Below, in pieces: positions 12,053 through 24,023 of a stretch of 64,000 bases of DNA. The DNA lies in NCBI RefSeq assembly GCF_000346465.2, contig NC_034010.1, positions 24,936,079-25,000,078 of the forward strand. The letters are read 5' to 3'. Below the pieces are notes generated by a model that saw only the letters and a program-made list of their open reading frames with translations, searched no databases and was not told the DNA's origin. Within the stretch, counting starts at the first letter, position 1. Every line of letters begins with the position of its first letter. The translations under genes and the position numbers were made by a program. The stretch comes from Prunus persica (Eukaryota; Streptophyta; Magnoliopsida; Rosales; Rosaceae).

Positions 12053-15000
12053 CTACTCTTTATCTTCCACTTGAAGGCCATTCGTCTCTTTTACCTCTGC
12101 GGTGGGACTCTGTCCCTCACTGATAGACTTGCTGTCATTTGGCTCCTCATTGTTAGCAGGTTTTCCCTGTTGCATTCAACAGGTGATGAAATTAGTCAAA
12201 CAGCTCTATCAATCGTATTCTCCTATTGTTGCTTTCACACAATAGTTAGAGTTCAAGAGTGTAACCTTGTTGCGATCACGCCAGCCAAGGCCAAATGGTC
12301 GAGATAGCAAACTGATCTTTCTTGCAGGGAACTCTTGTGTCTGGTCTTGATTGGTTTGTACAGGTAAAGATAGAGATCTGCCAGACAACCACTTATTTTT
12401 CAACTAAACATACCAATTTCAACTATTGAGGAACAAAGCCACGCAAATCTGATTTTATTTTAATTTGTGTTACCATATGATTGTTGATTGTATAACTGTG
12501 TATCCTTTTTAAATGAGCACCATTTCATATATATCTAGGTGTTTTAACCTATGTTGAACAGGGAAAAAGTGTTGAAAAGTAATTTTCGATTTTTAAGAGG
12601 AATATCATTTCAAATAAAATGAATATTTGAAATATCAATAGAGAGATTAATAATGAAACAAATATCAAAAATCACATTATCTCAATCACAAGTAAGGCAA
12701 GGTCTAAATTAAGGTAGACATGGAAGAAAACCAACGGTAATGAAAGGTAACAGATTAACTTTCGGAAATGAATAAAATAAGAATGCACACAAGGTTACCG
12801 TGGAGAAGGTTGTGTTTTCTGTTGACCGGATTGGTATTGCAAAGTAGCCTCCAACATTGATTCTGCCATAACAACTCTCTTTTCCATTTCAGCAAGTGCA
12901 GCTGTGGCCTCTTCATACTTCTCCTGCAAGAATTAATATATAAAATTAAAGACATAATCTTGACCTGAAAACCGTGCACTCTGCAGTCACAGAATAGTTT
13001 GATTGAATTACATGCGCTAAATATCAATTTCATGCAGATAATGTACAAGATAAGGTAAAGCGTTAATTTGAAAGAAATGAATTGGCTACAAGGTGCATCA
13101 AATAGGGGAAAGGGAAATGGTGAGCATCCCACATTTCTCATGTTCCATGCACCCCTAAATAAACATAAATCCAAAGGCTTAAATATAACAATAACAACTG
13201 CCGTACAATATCTGTAATTTAGACCTTATCACACGTACATTCTAAGCAGAAAAATTCAACTTTTGGAAAATTCAGGTGGGTTCCAGGTGGTATTTTATGT
13301 AATTCCAATGCTATTCACACAGAGATGAAAACTTTAAAAGGAGAAGAAATGACAGGCATACTATTTAGTTGACAAAAAGGTGAAGCTCTCAGGAAAAGGG
13401 CGCCAGCAGGAGTTTGACCCTAAGCTGGGATTAAGGTTTAGGGCTTATTTCCTACATGACCTAAGCTCCCTTTCCACACTCTATTTGCAGATTTCTCTTC
13501 AGACAGCTAAAAAATTAATTCAGTTTTGAGCAATAAAGAGTGCAACTGAAGTAAGCAGCAAAGTAAACAATTATAAAACAGAAAGCATTCAAAAATTAAA
13601 TATATATTTGGTGCCAATACCATATATGGCAATTCACGACAAACCTCCATGGAAAAGAATATTATGGAAAGGGACAAGAGAAAGTCAACTTGAAGAGTAA
13701 GAAACAATTTTATGCAAGCAATTTAGTAAGCTAATCTTATAAGGGTGGTTCTAAGATAATGATTTCTTATCATTACATAACCAGAACATGCGTTCAGATA
13801 TATGGTTATCAATGAAACCTGAAGCACTTGAGCAGCATATCTCTGTGCTGCTGCATCTTGCTCAGAAAATCTCCGAGCATCTTCTGTTAGTCTCTGCTCT
13901 TGCTCTACTCGCATTAAGACCTGTAAATATAGTAAGTGATGCAATTACCATAACAAGCCCAAAACCAGTATGAAAAGAACAGAAATCCCAAGTATAAAAG
14001 AACAGGAAACAATACCTGGAGCATGACACTCTCCTGTTCCTGCTTATCAGAAAGGGCTTGGCGAAGCTCAGCAACCTCTTGCTCTAATTGCTCAACCTGA
14101 CACAATAAGAGATCAGAATGAAGTATCTTTACAAGTACTTTTTTTTTTTGGTCAAGTGAGGTATCTTTACAAGTATAAGGAAAAATAAACACAATAAAAA
14201 AAGTGGAGAAGATTATACTTTATTAACAATCCCAGAGTAAAAAAATGAAACACTAAATAGTAAAATTCCACTTTCACGACATGAAGGTCCACAGTAAAAG
14301 GGGCAGACTCGCAAGCAAGATAACCATATCTCTCACTTAGAAAGCTGCAATATATAAAAGTTTTCTGGATATACCCTGGCACTCAATTGCCGACGATTAT
14401 CTTGCTTGACCATCTCCATCAATGCTGTCTCCAGCTCCTCGGCTCTGAAAAAAGTGAAAAAAGGACCCATGATATCAACGCCACATTAGAATAAATAATA
14501 ACTGGCTCAAGAATATTTCGTGGTTGGACGTGAAGGCTGTAATATTTGGTTGTTATAGTGTTTTAAGACACCCCCAAATCCTGGTTGGCCTTGAAGGGTA
14601 AAGATCAATACCTTTCATCCCAAACTACCAAAATGAGCTATTTTAATTGTACTTAATCAAGTCAACAAATGCCATACATAGTATAAATTATATACCCAAC
14701 GTATTGAGGACACTAAGAGTTACACAGGCATCCAATATATCCAAAGAATAGATCTTTGTTGAATGAATATTTATTGAATAACCAACACAAAAAACACCTA
14801 ACACCAGAGAGAATATAAGAACCTGAGTTCAGCAGATCTTTTCTCCTCCAGCAGCTTGCATAATTCAACCTTCAACCATACCACCTGCACGTAGAACTAA
14901 TTTAAATATCAAAGTTGATTGTGAGGAAAATGCTTTAATAACGAGCCCCAGCAACTGCATATAACCCCGAACAAAATACAAATGTAACACAAAGGTTGTG

Positions 15001-18000
15001 CATGAATGTGTTTCTTTTTATTTATTTATTAAATGCAGATTAGGTGACAACCCATAGACAGGCTTATTATATGATGAAAAGAAGAAAAAATATATATACA
15101 CAAAGGTCTAATCAATGGGCTGATAAAATGGTAGAATCAATATGCAAATTCCACTATGCTAAACAAAGAAGACTATAATGAGGGTGTGGAGGGTTCAATA
15201 AGCAACCTGTTCTTGAAGATCTGGTACAGACTCTACCTCCCCATCCCCATTCAGGCTAATAAGATCTGCATTATTGGACCCAGACTCTGAACGTGATAAA
15301 TCACCATTTGTCTGTGCATCGACTAGTCGTTCTCCTTTCTTTGTCTCAATTATCATTGATTTAGGATCTTGCTTGAAATTAAACAGCTTAGATGCTAGAC
15401 CTTGAGAATCCTTCCACGCCCGAAGTCCCTTCGATCTTTCCTCGATAGCAATAAGTACAGCTGGCCGATGTTTATTTCTCAACTCTTGTAATCTAGTTTC
15501 ATTTACATTTTGGTAACCCATGCAAGCTGTCAATACCAGTTGACTGCTATCAAATGTAGAGCCAGCCAGTGATTGCAGCAGAGTAACTGCATCTCCAGCA
15601 TCCTTGGTAGTAACCAGTGCAGGGCCTACAAGTAACTGAGCCAAATTAAGTTTCGTAAACCAGAGAACATACAGGCCACTTGGTACTATATCATGTTAAA
15701 GTAACCAAGTTATAAGCCTTTTGTTCTTTAGAAAATGAAAAAAATACTATTTTTATACCCAGTACCATATAACTCCATCAAAGCAAGTGCTGTTCTAAAT
15801 AGCATAACGCGGTTTCCTTCAAAAAGAAGCACATCCCAGACTCGAAGAACTGAAGTCAATAAATCAAAATATAGGTAAGCTTCAACAAAGTACCTATAAA
15901 ATAACAGTTAGTTTATTATCTAAAGAAACATATAAAACCTGACCACTTTCCCATGGAAGCATGTTCATGAAGATGGTAAGGAACCATGGTCCACTAACCC
16001 ATGCCACCTGCACTCCCAGGTAATCTAGATGATTGACTGCAACATGATTAAAGGTGGCATTAAGTGATTGCTCAACAAATATATCAAACAAAAAGAAGTG
16101 TATACTGTATAATAATAATATACAAACCCAATCTAGGAAATCTCTCATGCACCAACTCTTCAAAAACAAGTTGATCCACCTGATAAAATACAACTCATCA
16201 GAATATTTTGAAATGCCAACATCTGCAATTATACATTTATAGCATGGTTTCCTCAATTTTGTTAATGTATCTCACTTGAGGAGAAAGAGCATAGATACAC
16301 AAAATGAAAAATGCATGAAAACTAAAGTACAGAAAATATTACCTGAGATTCTATCATTTCCTCAGAGTAATAGCCATCAAAATAATCATCAATAATCCCC
16401 ATCAAAGCCCTGAAAGGTTTAGCGGTTTTGTAATTACACAAAGCCAAACATGTGCAATCACTTTAAATGTAATTATATGCAAACACAAACTTCTATATTT
16501 CCAGGAATTTTTTTGTTCCTTTAAAAACAAACTGCTCTTTGGTTTCTTCACACTAAGCCTCCAAACAAAAGAAAAGGCAACAATATCTGGGAATTATCCT
16601 TTCCTGGAAGTTAATAAACAGTCAATTGAGTTTAGATCTTACCAGAAGGCATTTTCTTCGGGCATGAGAAGCAGTAATAAGCCAGCAAAGAAATTCATGG
16701 CCTGCGTGTAGATTAAACCCAACAAGCATTAAAGTCGGGAAAAGTGAAACAAAGATAGTAATTGATATCATTGATCAAATTTCAAAAATCAAATAAACCT
16801 AAAATTAGAAATGGTTTATTGAGAAGCATCACAAGAAGCTAACTTGACACATTGCAATCTCTCAAAAGTCATCCAAACGGAGCTCATCTCAATTTTATCC
16901 AATCATCCTCTGTAAGATGTACACTTACTGTGGCTAATTATCTCAACATTTAGAAGTCAATTTTGGCTAAAATTCTCTGTGGATCACAAGCTATCCTATA
17001 GCCTTTCAGGCCTACATTGCCAGATCATGCATTAATCAAAACTACTTGGTTCACATAAAGACCAAAGAACACTTTATGCTTTCATGCATTGGTCTGAACT
17101 AATTCGTAAGATGTTCTTCGCAATATACAACTCTATAAAAATAAATAAAATAAAATAATTCAAAATATCACACATAAGCAGTGACAAACACGGGATTTCC
17201 CAGATGTTATTCACAGATACATTCATCAACATCATAAATAAATCTAACTCATGAGCACTACAGTGTCAGTATTATTGTATTAACAGTCACAAAAAGGTAA
17301 AGTGTCATGTCTATGAAAATAATTACTATATTGATGAATAAATCTCACAGCCACTTACAGTAATGGCAACTCTAAAAAGTTGCAGTTACCTGAGCACATA
17401 ACATGTTCCAGAACCAATTACCTGACAGTACCCAACAGAGGGATTATGCCGCGCATATGCGGTAAGCAAACGCCTCAAAGCATTTCTACCATCTTCATCT
17501 AGAGCAGGGTGACCTGGAAATGTTCTAGGTAGATCCTGCAGTACAGATCATTGCCAATAAGTTAAGAAGTTGGATTGTTAATATTTTCAAATAAAGGAGC
17601 AGCCAGACTGAAAACTTAATTTTTTATTATAAATAAAGTGGGAACAACCTTCTCAATCTGCCCTTTCCATTTTTCAGGTGCACATACAGAATCTGTTGCT
17701 GACAACTTGCTATTTCTGTCTGAGTCCAAGCTATTTAGTTCCACATTATTACCAGCATTAGTTTCTGAAGCTAGCAGATCCTTGTAATAGTTATCCACAC
17801 GCCGTGCCTTCACACCAACAAAAGCTTGCCAGAGCTGAAAGTTGGAAGTAAAGCAGTTATAAAGTTTACTCATAACAAAGATATTCATGAATTCAAAAAA
17901 CAAAAAAAACAAAAAATAACAAGAGGTAACTTGAGAACATAATATGCACCTCTCCCCTGAGAGCCATTGGTACTCCCCCACGAACAAGAACCTCCAACTC

Positions 18001-19586
18001 TTCTTTCCAAGGAAATAAAGATTCTGAAGGGACAGTGTCAGAAGCAGCACCTGTTGCAGATGCACTCACACTGTCACTTGAAAGGACATCCTGGTCTGAC
18101 CTCTCCACATCATAGAACTCATCCTCGGAGTCCTCCTCAGATGCTCCTTTTGGGGATCTAGCCTCTTCAAGAGGAGTAAGCGGCTTCCCAGTTCCTGTGT
18201 CCTGCTCATGCTTTGACAAATTGTTCTTCTTCTTTATACGAACACTCATCATGGTCTCAATGGCGTGAAGAGATGGTCTAATTTCATTCCATATTTGAAT
18301 CCCATGAGTTTTTGTGTCCTTAGCTTCCAGTTCCTCCTTTTCGTTATCATTTTTGGTCAGAGAATCAGAACCTGCCTTCTGGTCACTTAAATCATCACCA
18401 TCAACACCCTTCTCCGAATTGGAGTCTGGTTCATGCTCTGAGGCTTCAGAAAGCAAGGCCTTGTTATCTTGTTCCTTAGATAATCCAACTGCAGGCAATT
18501 GAGCGGACTCTGCTTGTAGTTCCAGGAAAGACTTCCACCTTTCTGATCTTTCCTCCTCTTCTTCCTGAAAACAAAAGTAAATTACATGGAGTACAACATG
18601 GCCGGAATCTGTGCTTTCAAGTCTGTTTGTTTCGTGAAAATAGTAGATATTAAAATTTGAAAAATAAGAGTCACTCCTCTAGTCTTCACTGTAAGACCAG
18701 AAAAAAAGAAGTGAAAACACCAGCCAAGGATTTTAAGAGTTTAAGAATTTAAAAGAACAAAAAAAGTAAAATATAGCTTTTGTTTCTCTTTTCCTTTATT
18801 TCCATCATCATGAATTTTTCTCAGTAACCAAAACAAAAGACGTTAAGATAGAAAGAAGAAAATAAAAGAAGAACAAAACCTTGTAGATAGTGGCATATTC
18901 TCGGTATCGTTGTACATGCTGAGGTCTCACAGCAAATCCATAAGCATCCCTGTCCAAACACCAATGCCGATTCATTCCAATTTGTTAATAAATGATAAAC
19001 AAATCTACCTAACACGTTACATTTTCTTTGACAAGCAGTAATTCTATCTAACCTTAACATAACAACAACTCCATACTGAGATCACAATCAGTTCACAATC
19101 ATATGCCAATCGAAACAGCCCAATTACGAAGATTACCGAACCCAAACCATGAAAAAATGAAATTCCGCGCACAACGGTGCTCGGATTACCAGAAATCGGC
19201 CTCGAGCGATCGCCTGATTCATGCTCGAGAATTCTACTAGCCACAGAACTCGGCATTGCCTCATCGCAATCTCAATCTACTGTAAACCACACCGCATTTC
19301 ACATTCACACTAGCAATCTAAAACCAAGCCATTCACAAGCAAACGAACACACAAATCCTACCAAATTAGATTACACACTAAGCAGCATCCTACGGTCAGG
19401 ATCTTAAACTCGGACGCATAATTAACTCAGTTTAAGAAGTCAATGTGATCGAAGAAGACGGTGAAATTAGAAGACCTAGGAGGGACGCGTGGCGGGAAGG
19501 GGGAGGGGGTAGCACGGAAGAAGCGTATACCTCTTGTGCTCGTAGGCGACAAGCGGGTTGAGAGAGACTTTGGTGGCGGATTTCAT
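12053..19586 (-). CDS. TBC-domain Rab GTPase-activating protein with C-terminal coiled coil
   Basis: Gyp1/EVI5-type Rab-GAP that stimulates GTP hydrolysis by a Rab in membrane traffic. Eighteen exons close to one frame of 826 aa: 19586-19531, 18949-18880, 18564-17950, 17834-17649, 17535-17422, 16701-16643, 16409-16343, 16179-16128, 16036-15944, 15849-15766, 15625-15207, 14884-14823, 14444-14375, 14096-14016, 13920-13819, 12923-12799, 12377-12266 and 12166-12053. An acidic linker (about 60-220) precedes the TBC domain (about 230-500). Both catalytic fingers are present: IEKDLPRTFPGHP (Arg finger) and GYCQAMNFF (Gln finger). A coiled coil rich in Glu/Gln/Leu follows (about 605-760), with a basic FGLGWRDRNK near the C-terminus. 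I start at MKSATKV because plant orthologues begin there; an in-frame ATG 33 codons upstream (19685) is an alternative. Which Rab it targets cannot be read from sequence. All introns are GT-AG. Confidence 0.95.
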
Positions 19587-19790
19587 TTGGATCCGGTTCG
19601 ATGCGCGGGGAGATAGGAGCGATCCGCTGGCGAAGATCTTCGTGCTCCGCGGCGCGCCCTTGAATTTCTGCAACTGAATTTTCAACTATGTGCGTGGGAG
19701 AGAGTCAGAGAGAGAGGACTGTGGCTGAGGGAGGGAGGGAGGGAGAGTTAAGATGGGTTTTGTTGAGGGAGTGGTAGAGTGTGATGTGTG

Positions 19791-19793
<3 letters not shown>

Positions 19794-19828
<35 letters not shown>
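19794..19828. repeat. (GA)n microsatellite upstream of Rab-GAP gene
   Basis: About 17 GA units with GGGA-rich flanks sit some 210 bp upstream of the Rab-GAP start codon. This is probably in its 5' leader or core promoter. Confidence 0.95.
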
Positions 19829-19833
<5 letters not shown>

Positions 19834-22532
19834 GCACATGCATAAGAGAGCGAAATTGCCGTCACATTATTACATGTGCTCCATGTCTCTAACACGGATT
19901 TCGAGATGAGGGAGGGAGAGAGGGTCTTATTTCCTGCTGAAGCTAATCAATAGAAAATTAAAAAAAAAAAATTCTTATACAAGCAGGATTTTTTTTTTTT
20001 TCAGAAATTATACCAGCGGTATTGAAAAATACACAAAATCTCATATGCACAGTAACTACAAGCTCACTGCATTATTTTTTATTAAAACAATAAGATGACA
20101 GAAATCAAACAATTGCCCTAATGTGAGTGTTTTTTTTTTGTTCAATACCTTATCATTATAGTTAAAAAACCTCTTTAAAAGAGGGAATATTTGATTGAGG
20201 ATTTTACCTAATGTTATAAATTTTCTTTTAAAAAATTGGGAGAAATTAAGTATGATGTTATAATAGGAAATGGTTTAAAGGAATTTACTTATTTACAGAA
20301 ATTTTAATGAATGAAAATATTTTTAGACAATTATGATGATGTTAAATTACCTTGTTGGTTCATTTAATTAGTTGACTCGTGGCCAAGCCTATGAGCCATC
20401 ATTTGTGACTGACTCACTTTTATGAGTCATTCTACAATCCCGAATTTGATAACATTTTTTATACTAATTATGAGTGGGTATAATTTCGAGTCAACCTGAT
20501 TGACATATCCAACCTAATTATAATGGATTGGATTGAGTTATATTAAAAATGAGTGGGTTTCGGGTCTAAAAATTCACAAACCACTATGTACGGATTGGAA
20601 TTAAAACTTAAAAGTAAGCTTAATTTTGAGTTAACTTGACTGAACCGTCTAACTTGATGACAAAAGGTTTATATTGGGTTGGATTGGCCAAATATTGAGC
20701 AAGTCTTTTTTAGTGTAAAAAATTATAAACCGTTATATAATGGGGTGGGACTAAAATCGACCCAACCCACCTATGCCCACTCCTACTAATTTTTTAGGGA
20801 AAAATTTTGTTAGCTAGTGAATTTTGGTTTACAGTGGGAGATGTAAAAAGATCAAGTCAATAATCAGCTTGCCAAAAATCTAATGAATTATTGATCATAT
20901 TTCTATACATATATAGAATGGACTGTGAGAATTCAAGGCCCTACCAATCATGTTTATAATATCATCCTAGTTAAATTTGTGTTATAAACATGCATTATAT
21001 ACGTAATTTTCATTTATTATTAAAGTAAAGGACTATAACCCACAAATTTTAAATAATAATTATTACTACATATGTATTTTATTCTTATTTTTCCGTCACG
21101 TTGTTTGCTAACTATAGTAAAGGGTAATGAAAATTGAAGGCATTATGCATATTTCTATTTCTAAATATGTTAATAAACCTTTTGTTTTGGTCAGATGAAA
21201 AAAGTAATAATCAAATTACCATAAAAAGGACTTATCCTCAATTGGTGCGCTCGAAATGAGCACAAAACAGAGAGGCCCACAATCATCATTAGTGACAAAT
21301 GAGAATGGCCTCACCTAGCTGGGCATCCAATATTTTGCCTCCCCTCGGAGGCCAACGAATGCGTTCCTCACCTTGGAGGCCTTCATATATCAGTTATAAG
21401 GAACGAGGAATTTGTACACAGTACTTCAGATGCATGAGTAAATATATTTAATTATTATAATTATAAATTTCGTATTTTTATATTAAACTGATAATATAAG
21501 ATATCCATGCTACTACAAAATTATTTTAGGATGTATTTGGATGAAATAATTTAAACCAAAGTATTTGGATTTAGGCAAGAAGATTATATTAGTATTAAAA
21601 AAAAAAAACTGCAGTTAATTCGAATATATCAATATAGCAAAGTAATTGATTGTATTTGAGTGTTTTTCCTCACGATTCACATGGTAAGCAAGGTGGCTGT
21701 AATTATTTGATTTGATTTTGTACTGTTTGGTTTCTTACTCATTTGTGACTTGTAACTTGTTGCCTGCTGTGACCTGTCGGTGGTGGGGTTTGCTTTTTGT
21801 ATAAAGATCCTTTTTATCGTAAATGCCAAATGTAACTTTTTTTAAAATAATCTCAAACTCGAAAGCGTTTATATGTCGGCAGAAGACAACAACTGAGACA
21901 ACGTTTTTACTCAGCAAGATATTTGTTCTATAGTATTTTTATTGTAATTTGCAAGCATTCTTCTGTAAAGTAACCATTTTTGTCTTATAATTAAAATACT
22001 TTTATTTATTTTCCAATAAAGCTTAAATTAGTCCCGATTAAACAAGTTATTATGCTTTCAAATCAAGCGAAATTAACTTTTGATTAAGACTCTCACTGGT
22101 TTCTTCTTGCAAAATTAATTTTTATTTTCGATAGAGGAGTCTTTCTTCCTTTGAAGTTACAACTGCGTTTTTCCTAACATTTCTGCTGAGTTTAAGGCTT
22201 AAGGTAAGCATCGTGCCTTGGGGGACATATAATGGCATGAGGTCATTGTGCATATGGGGGTCGGAAAATCTTAAGGTTTGGTTGGGTATTCAAATTATGA
22301 CGGTCATATTTTAAGAGATTTTAAATGTTAAACTGTTAATGTATTTTCTCTTCTCGGTACATTATATATCTGTTTAGTAGCTTTTTGGATATTGGTCCTT
22401 TGCCTCTCATCTCAAGAAGAAGAAAAAAAAGGAAGGCAATGCACGTTTTAACCTTTGCATTGCATATCACCATATCTAATTTTGATATTCCCATATTCAA
22501 ATTTATAATTAACAATTTTCCAAAAAAGCTAA

Positions 22533-23434
22533 GCGGTTGTTTGATAACTATTTCATTTTCACTTTTTTTGAGAACTGAAAACTGAAAACATCTTTTGTAA
22601 CATATTTCGTTTTTAGTTTTCAAAATCACCCTTATTTTTTAAAACAATTTGAAAGTGTTTTAAGTTTTAAGTTTTCATTTTCATTTTTTTTGCGGTCCTA
22701 TTTCATTCATTAATTTTACATCAAGACATATGGAATGCATTCCAGTTATCAAAATTTGGTATTTGGGACCTCTCGATTTGAACCCAATCGCTCAATTCTT
22801 GTGTTTGGCCACGGAGCCAATCCAAGCCTCGGGAACTCCATCTCCAAAATTCACCAAAAAATCATCCTATTTGCAAAAATTTCACTGAAAAATACTATGA
22901 ACTCTTTGTAGCATGCAATTACATTTTATGATATTAAATTCACAATTTGACCTCAAAAACTTCCACTTTCAAGTTTCACATAAAATTGAAAATTGAAATC
23001 AGTTACTGAACAACTTTTGTTCAGTTCTCACTTTATGAAAAACTAGCCTCTCTGCACGCGCTTCCGCGCTTGCGAGAGGTTTTTTTTAAAAAATAAGTAA
23101 ATTTATTTTAGAATTAAAAAAGATAATGGGTAGTTGTGTTCCATAAAAATAGGATCCATTATCTGCCTTTTCTTTTTCTTTTAATTTTTTTAAATATGAA
23201 AAAGTGTGAATTTATCATATTATCCTCATTTAATTAATAATTTGAATTCTTAATGTTTGCATTAACCAAGGGCATTTTCTGGTATTTTGAATGTTTCACC
23301 ATTCTCTGCCTTTTGCTTTATATATATAGATGAAATGAGTTACCAAACAAGTTTTCAGTTTTCAGCTTTTGAAAAATAAAAAATAAAAAATGAAAATCGA
23401 AAACCAAAAACCGAAATGGTTATAAAATGACCCT
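22533..23434. mobile_element. Non-autonomous TIR element (MITE-like), about 0.9 kb
   Basis: Left end GGTTGTTTGATAACTATTTC and, inside it, GAGAACTGAAAACTGAAAAC are matched on the opposite strand at the right end (GGTCATTTTATAACCATTTC; AAGCTGAAAACTGAAAACTT). This gives imperfect terminal inverted repeats of about 70-100 bp. The interior has no transposase frame. A GC-rich hairpin-like core (CCTCTCTGCACGCG...CGCTTGCGAGAGG, 23048-23079) lies inside, plus a probable SINE. Target duplications were not clear, so family assignment (hAT-like?) is open. Confidence 0.5.
22689..22855 (-). mobile_element. SINE-like tRNA-derived insertion nested in the TIR element
   Basis: Read on the minus strand it shows an A-box-like GGATTGGCTCCGTGGCC, a B-box-like GGGTTCAAATCGAGAG about 40 bp later, and an A-rich tail (GCAAAAAAAATG). 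This is the order of a pol III-type SINE. Target duplications were not identified, so the boundaries are approximate. Confidence 0.4.
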
Positions 23435-24023
23435 TTTAAAACTAACCCGTCTTGGGCTTGAAATAATGATTATGAGATCAAGGTGATCAGGGTCAACCTT
23501 GACATTTTGGAAGCCCAAACTGAATTACCAAAATGGGCCTGGCCCGATATATATAATAGAAATTATTTTTGAATTTTCAAGGAAAATTGTATTATAATAT
23601 GCTGACTTTTATGTGAACAAGTTATTCGTCAAAGTAACCCAACAAAAAGCATCCACATCTTTTTGCTTTGGCTCAGAGAAAAATGAAAATTCCAAAGGTT
23701 CTCTTTTTCTTCATTTTTCCTGAGAAAACAAAGTACAAGGATTGAAAGATTGGCACCAGACCGAACAAAACTTCTGCTGAAACAGAGGGAGAAATCAGAA
23801 ACAGAGAGGCCTAACTAAACTATATAAAGTTATAAACCAAGCTCACAGCAAAAACAAGAAAGAAAAGAAGAAAGAGCTTTTAGCAAAAGTCGGTTTGTAG
23901 ATAGAATTTGTAACTGTTTCCCCTGAGAGCCGTGCTGAAACGAAAAGCACTAAAGCCCACGTTGTAGATTTTGTGGTAGTAGAAGTTGTGTGTAGGTGTG
24001 TGTAGGTAGGAAGCGAGCCAGCC

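Larger units (their letters stand above)
19829..24023. other. Repeat-rich intergenic region between divergent Rab-GAP and PGP synthase genes
   Basis: 4.2 kb without a gene. About 20340-20790 is AT-rich with repeated phrases built on 'GGGTTGGATTGG' and its complement, typical of decayed transposon DNA. About 22533-23434 is bounded by long imperfect inverted repeats and is listed separately. The last 300 bp before the PGP synthase start are probably leader and core promoter. No transposase-like open frame was found. Confidence 0.5.

Noticed and set aside
12755..13174. 139-codon minus-strand open frame
   Set aside because: It spans a real Rab-GAP exon (12923-12799) in another frame plus flanking introns; no conserved sequence of its own.
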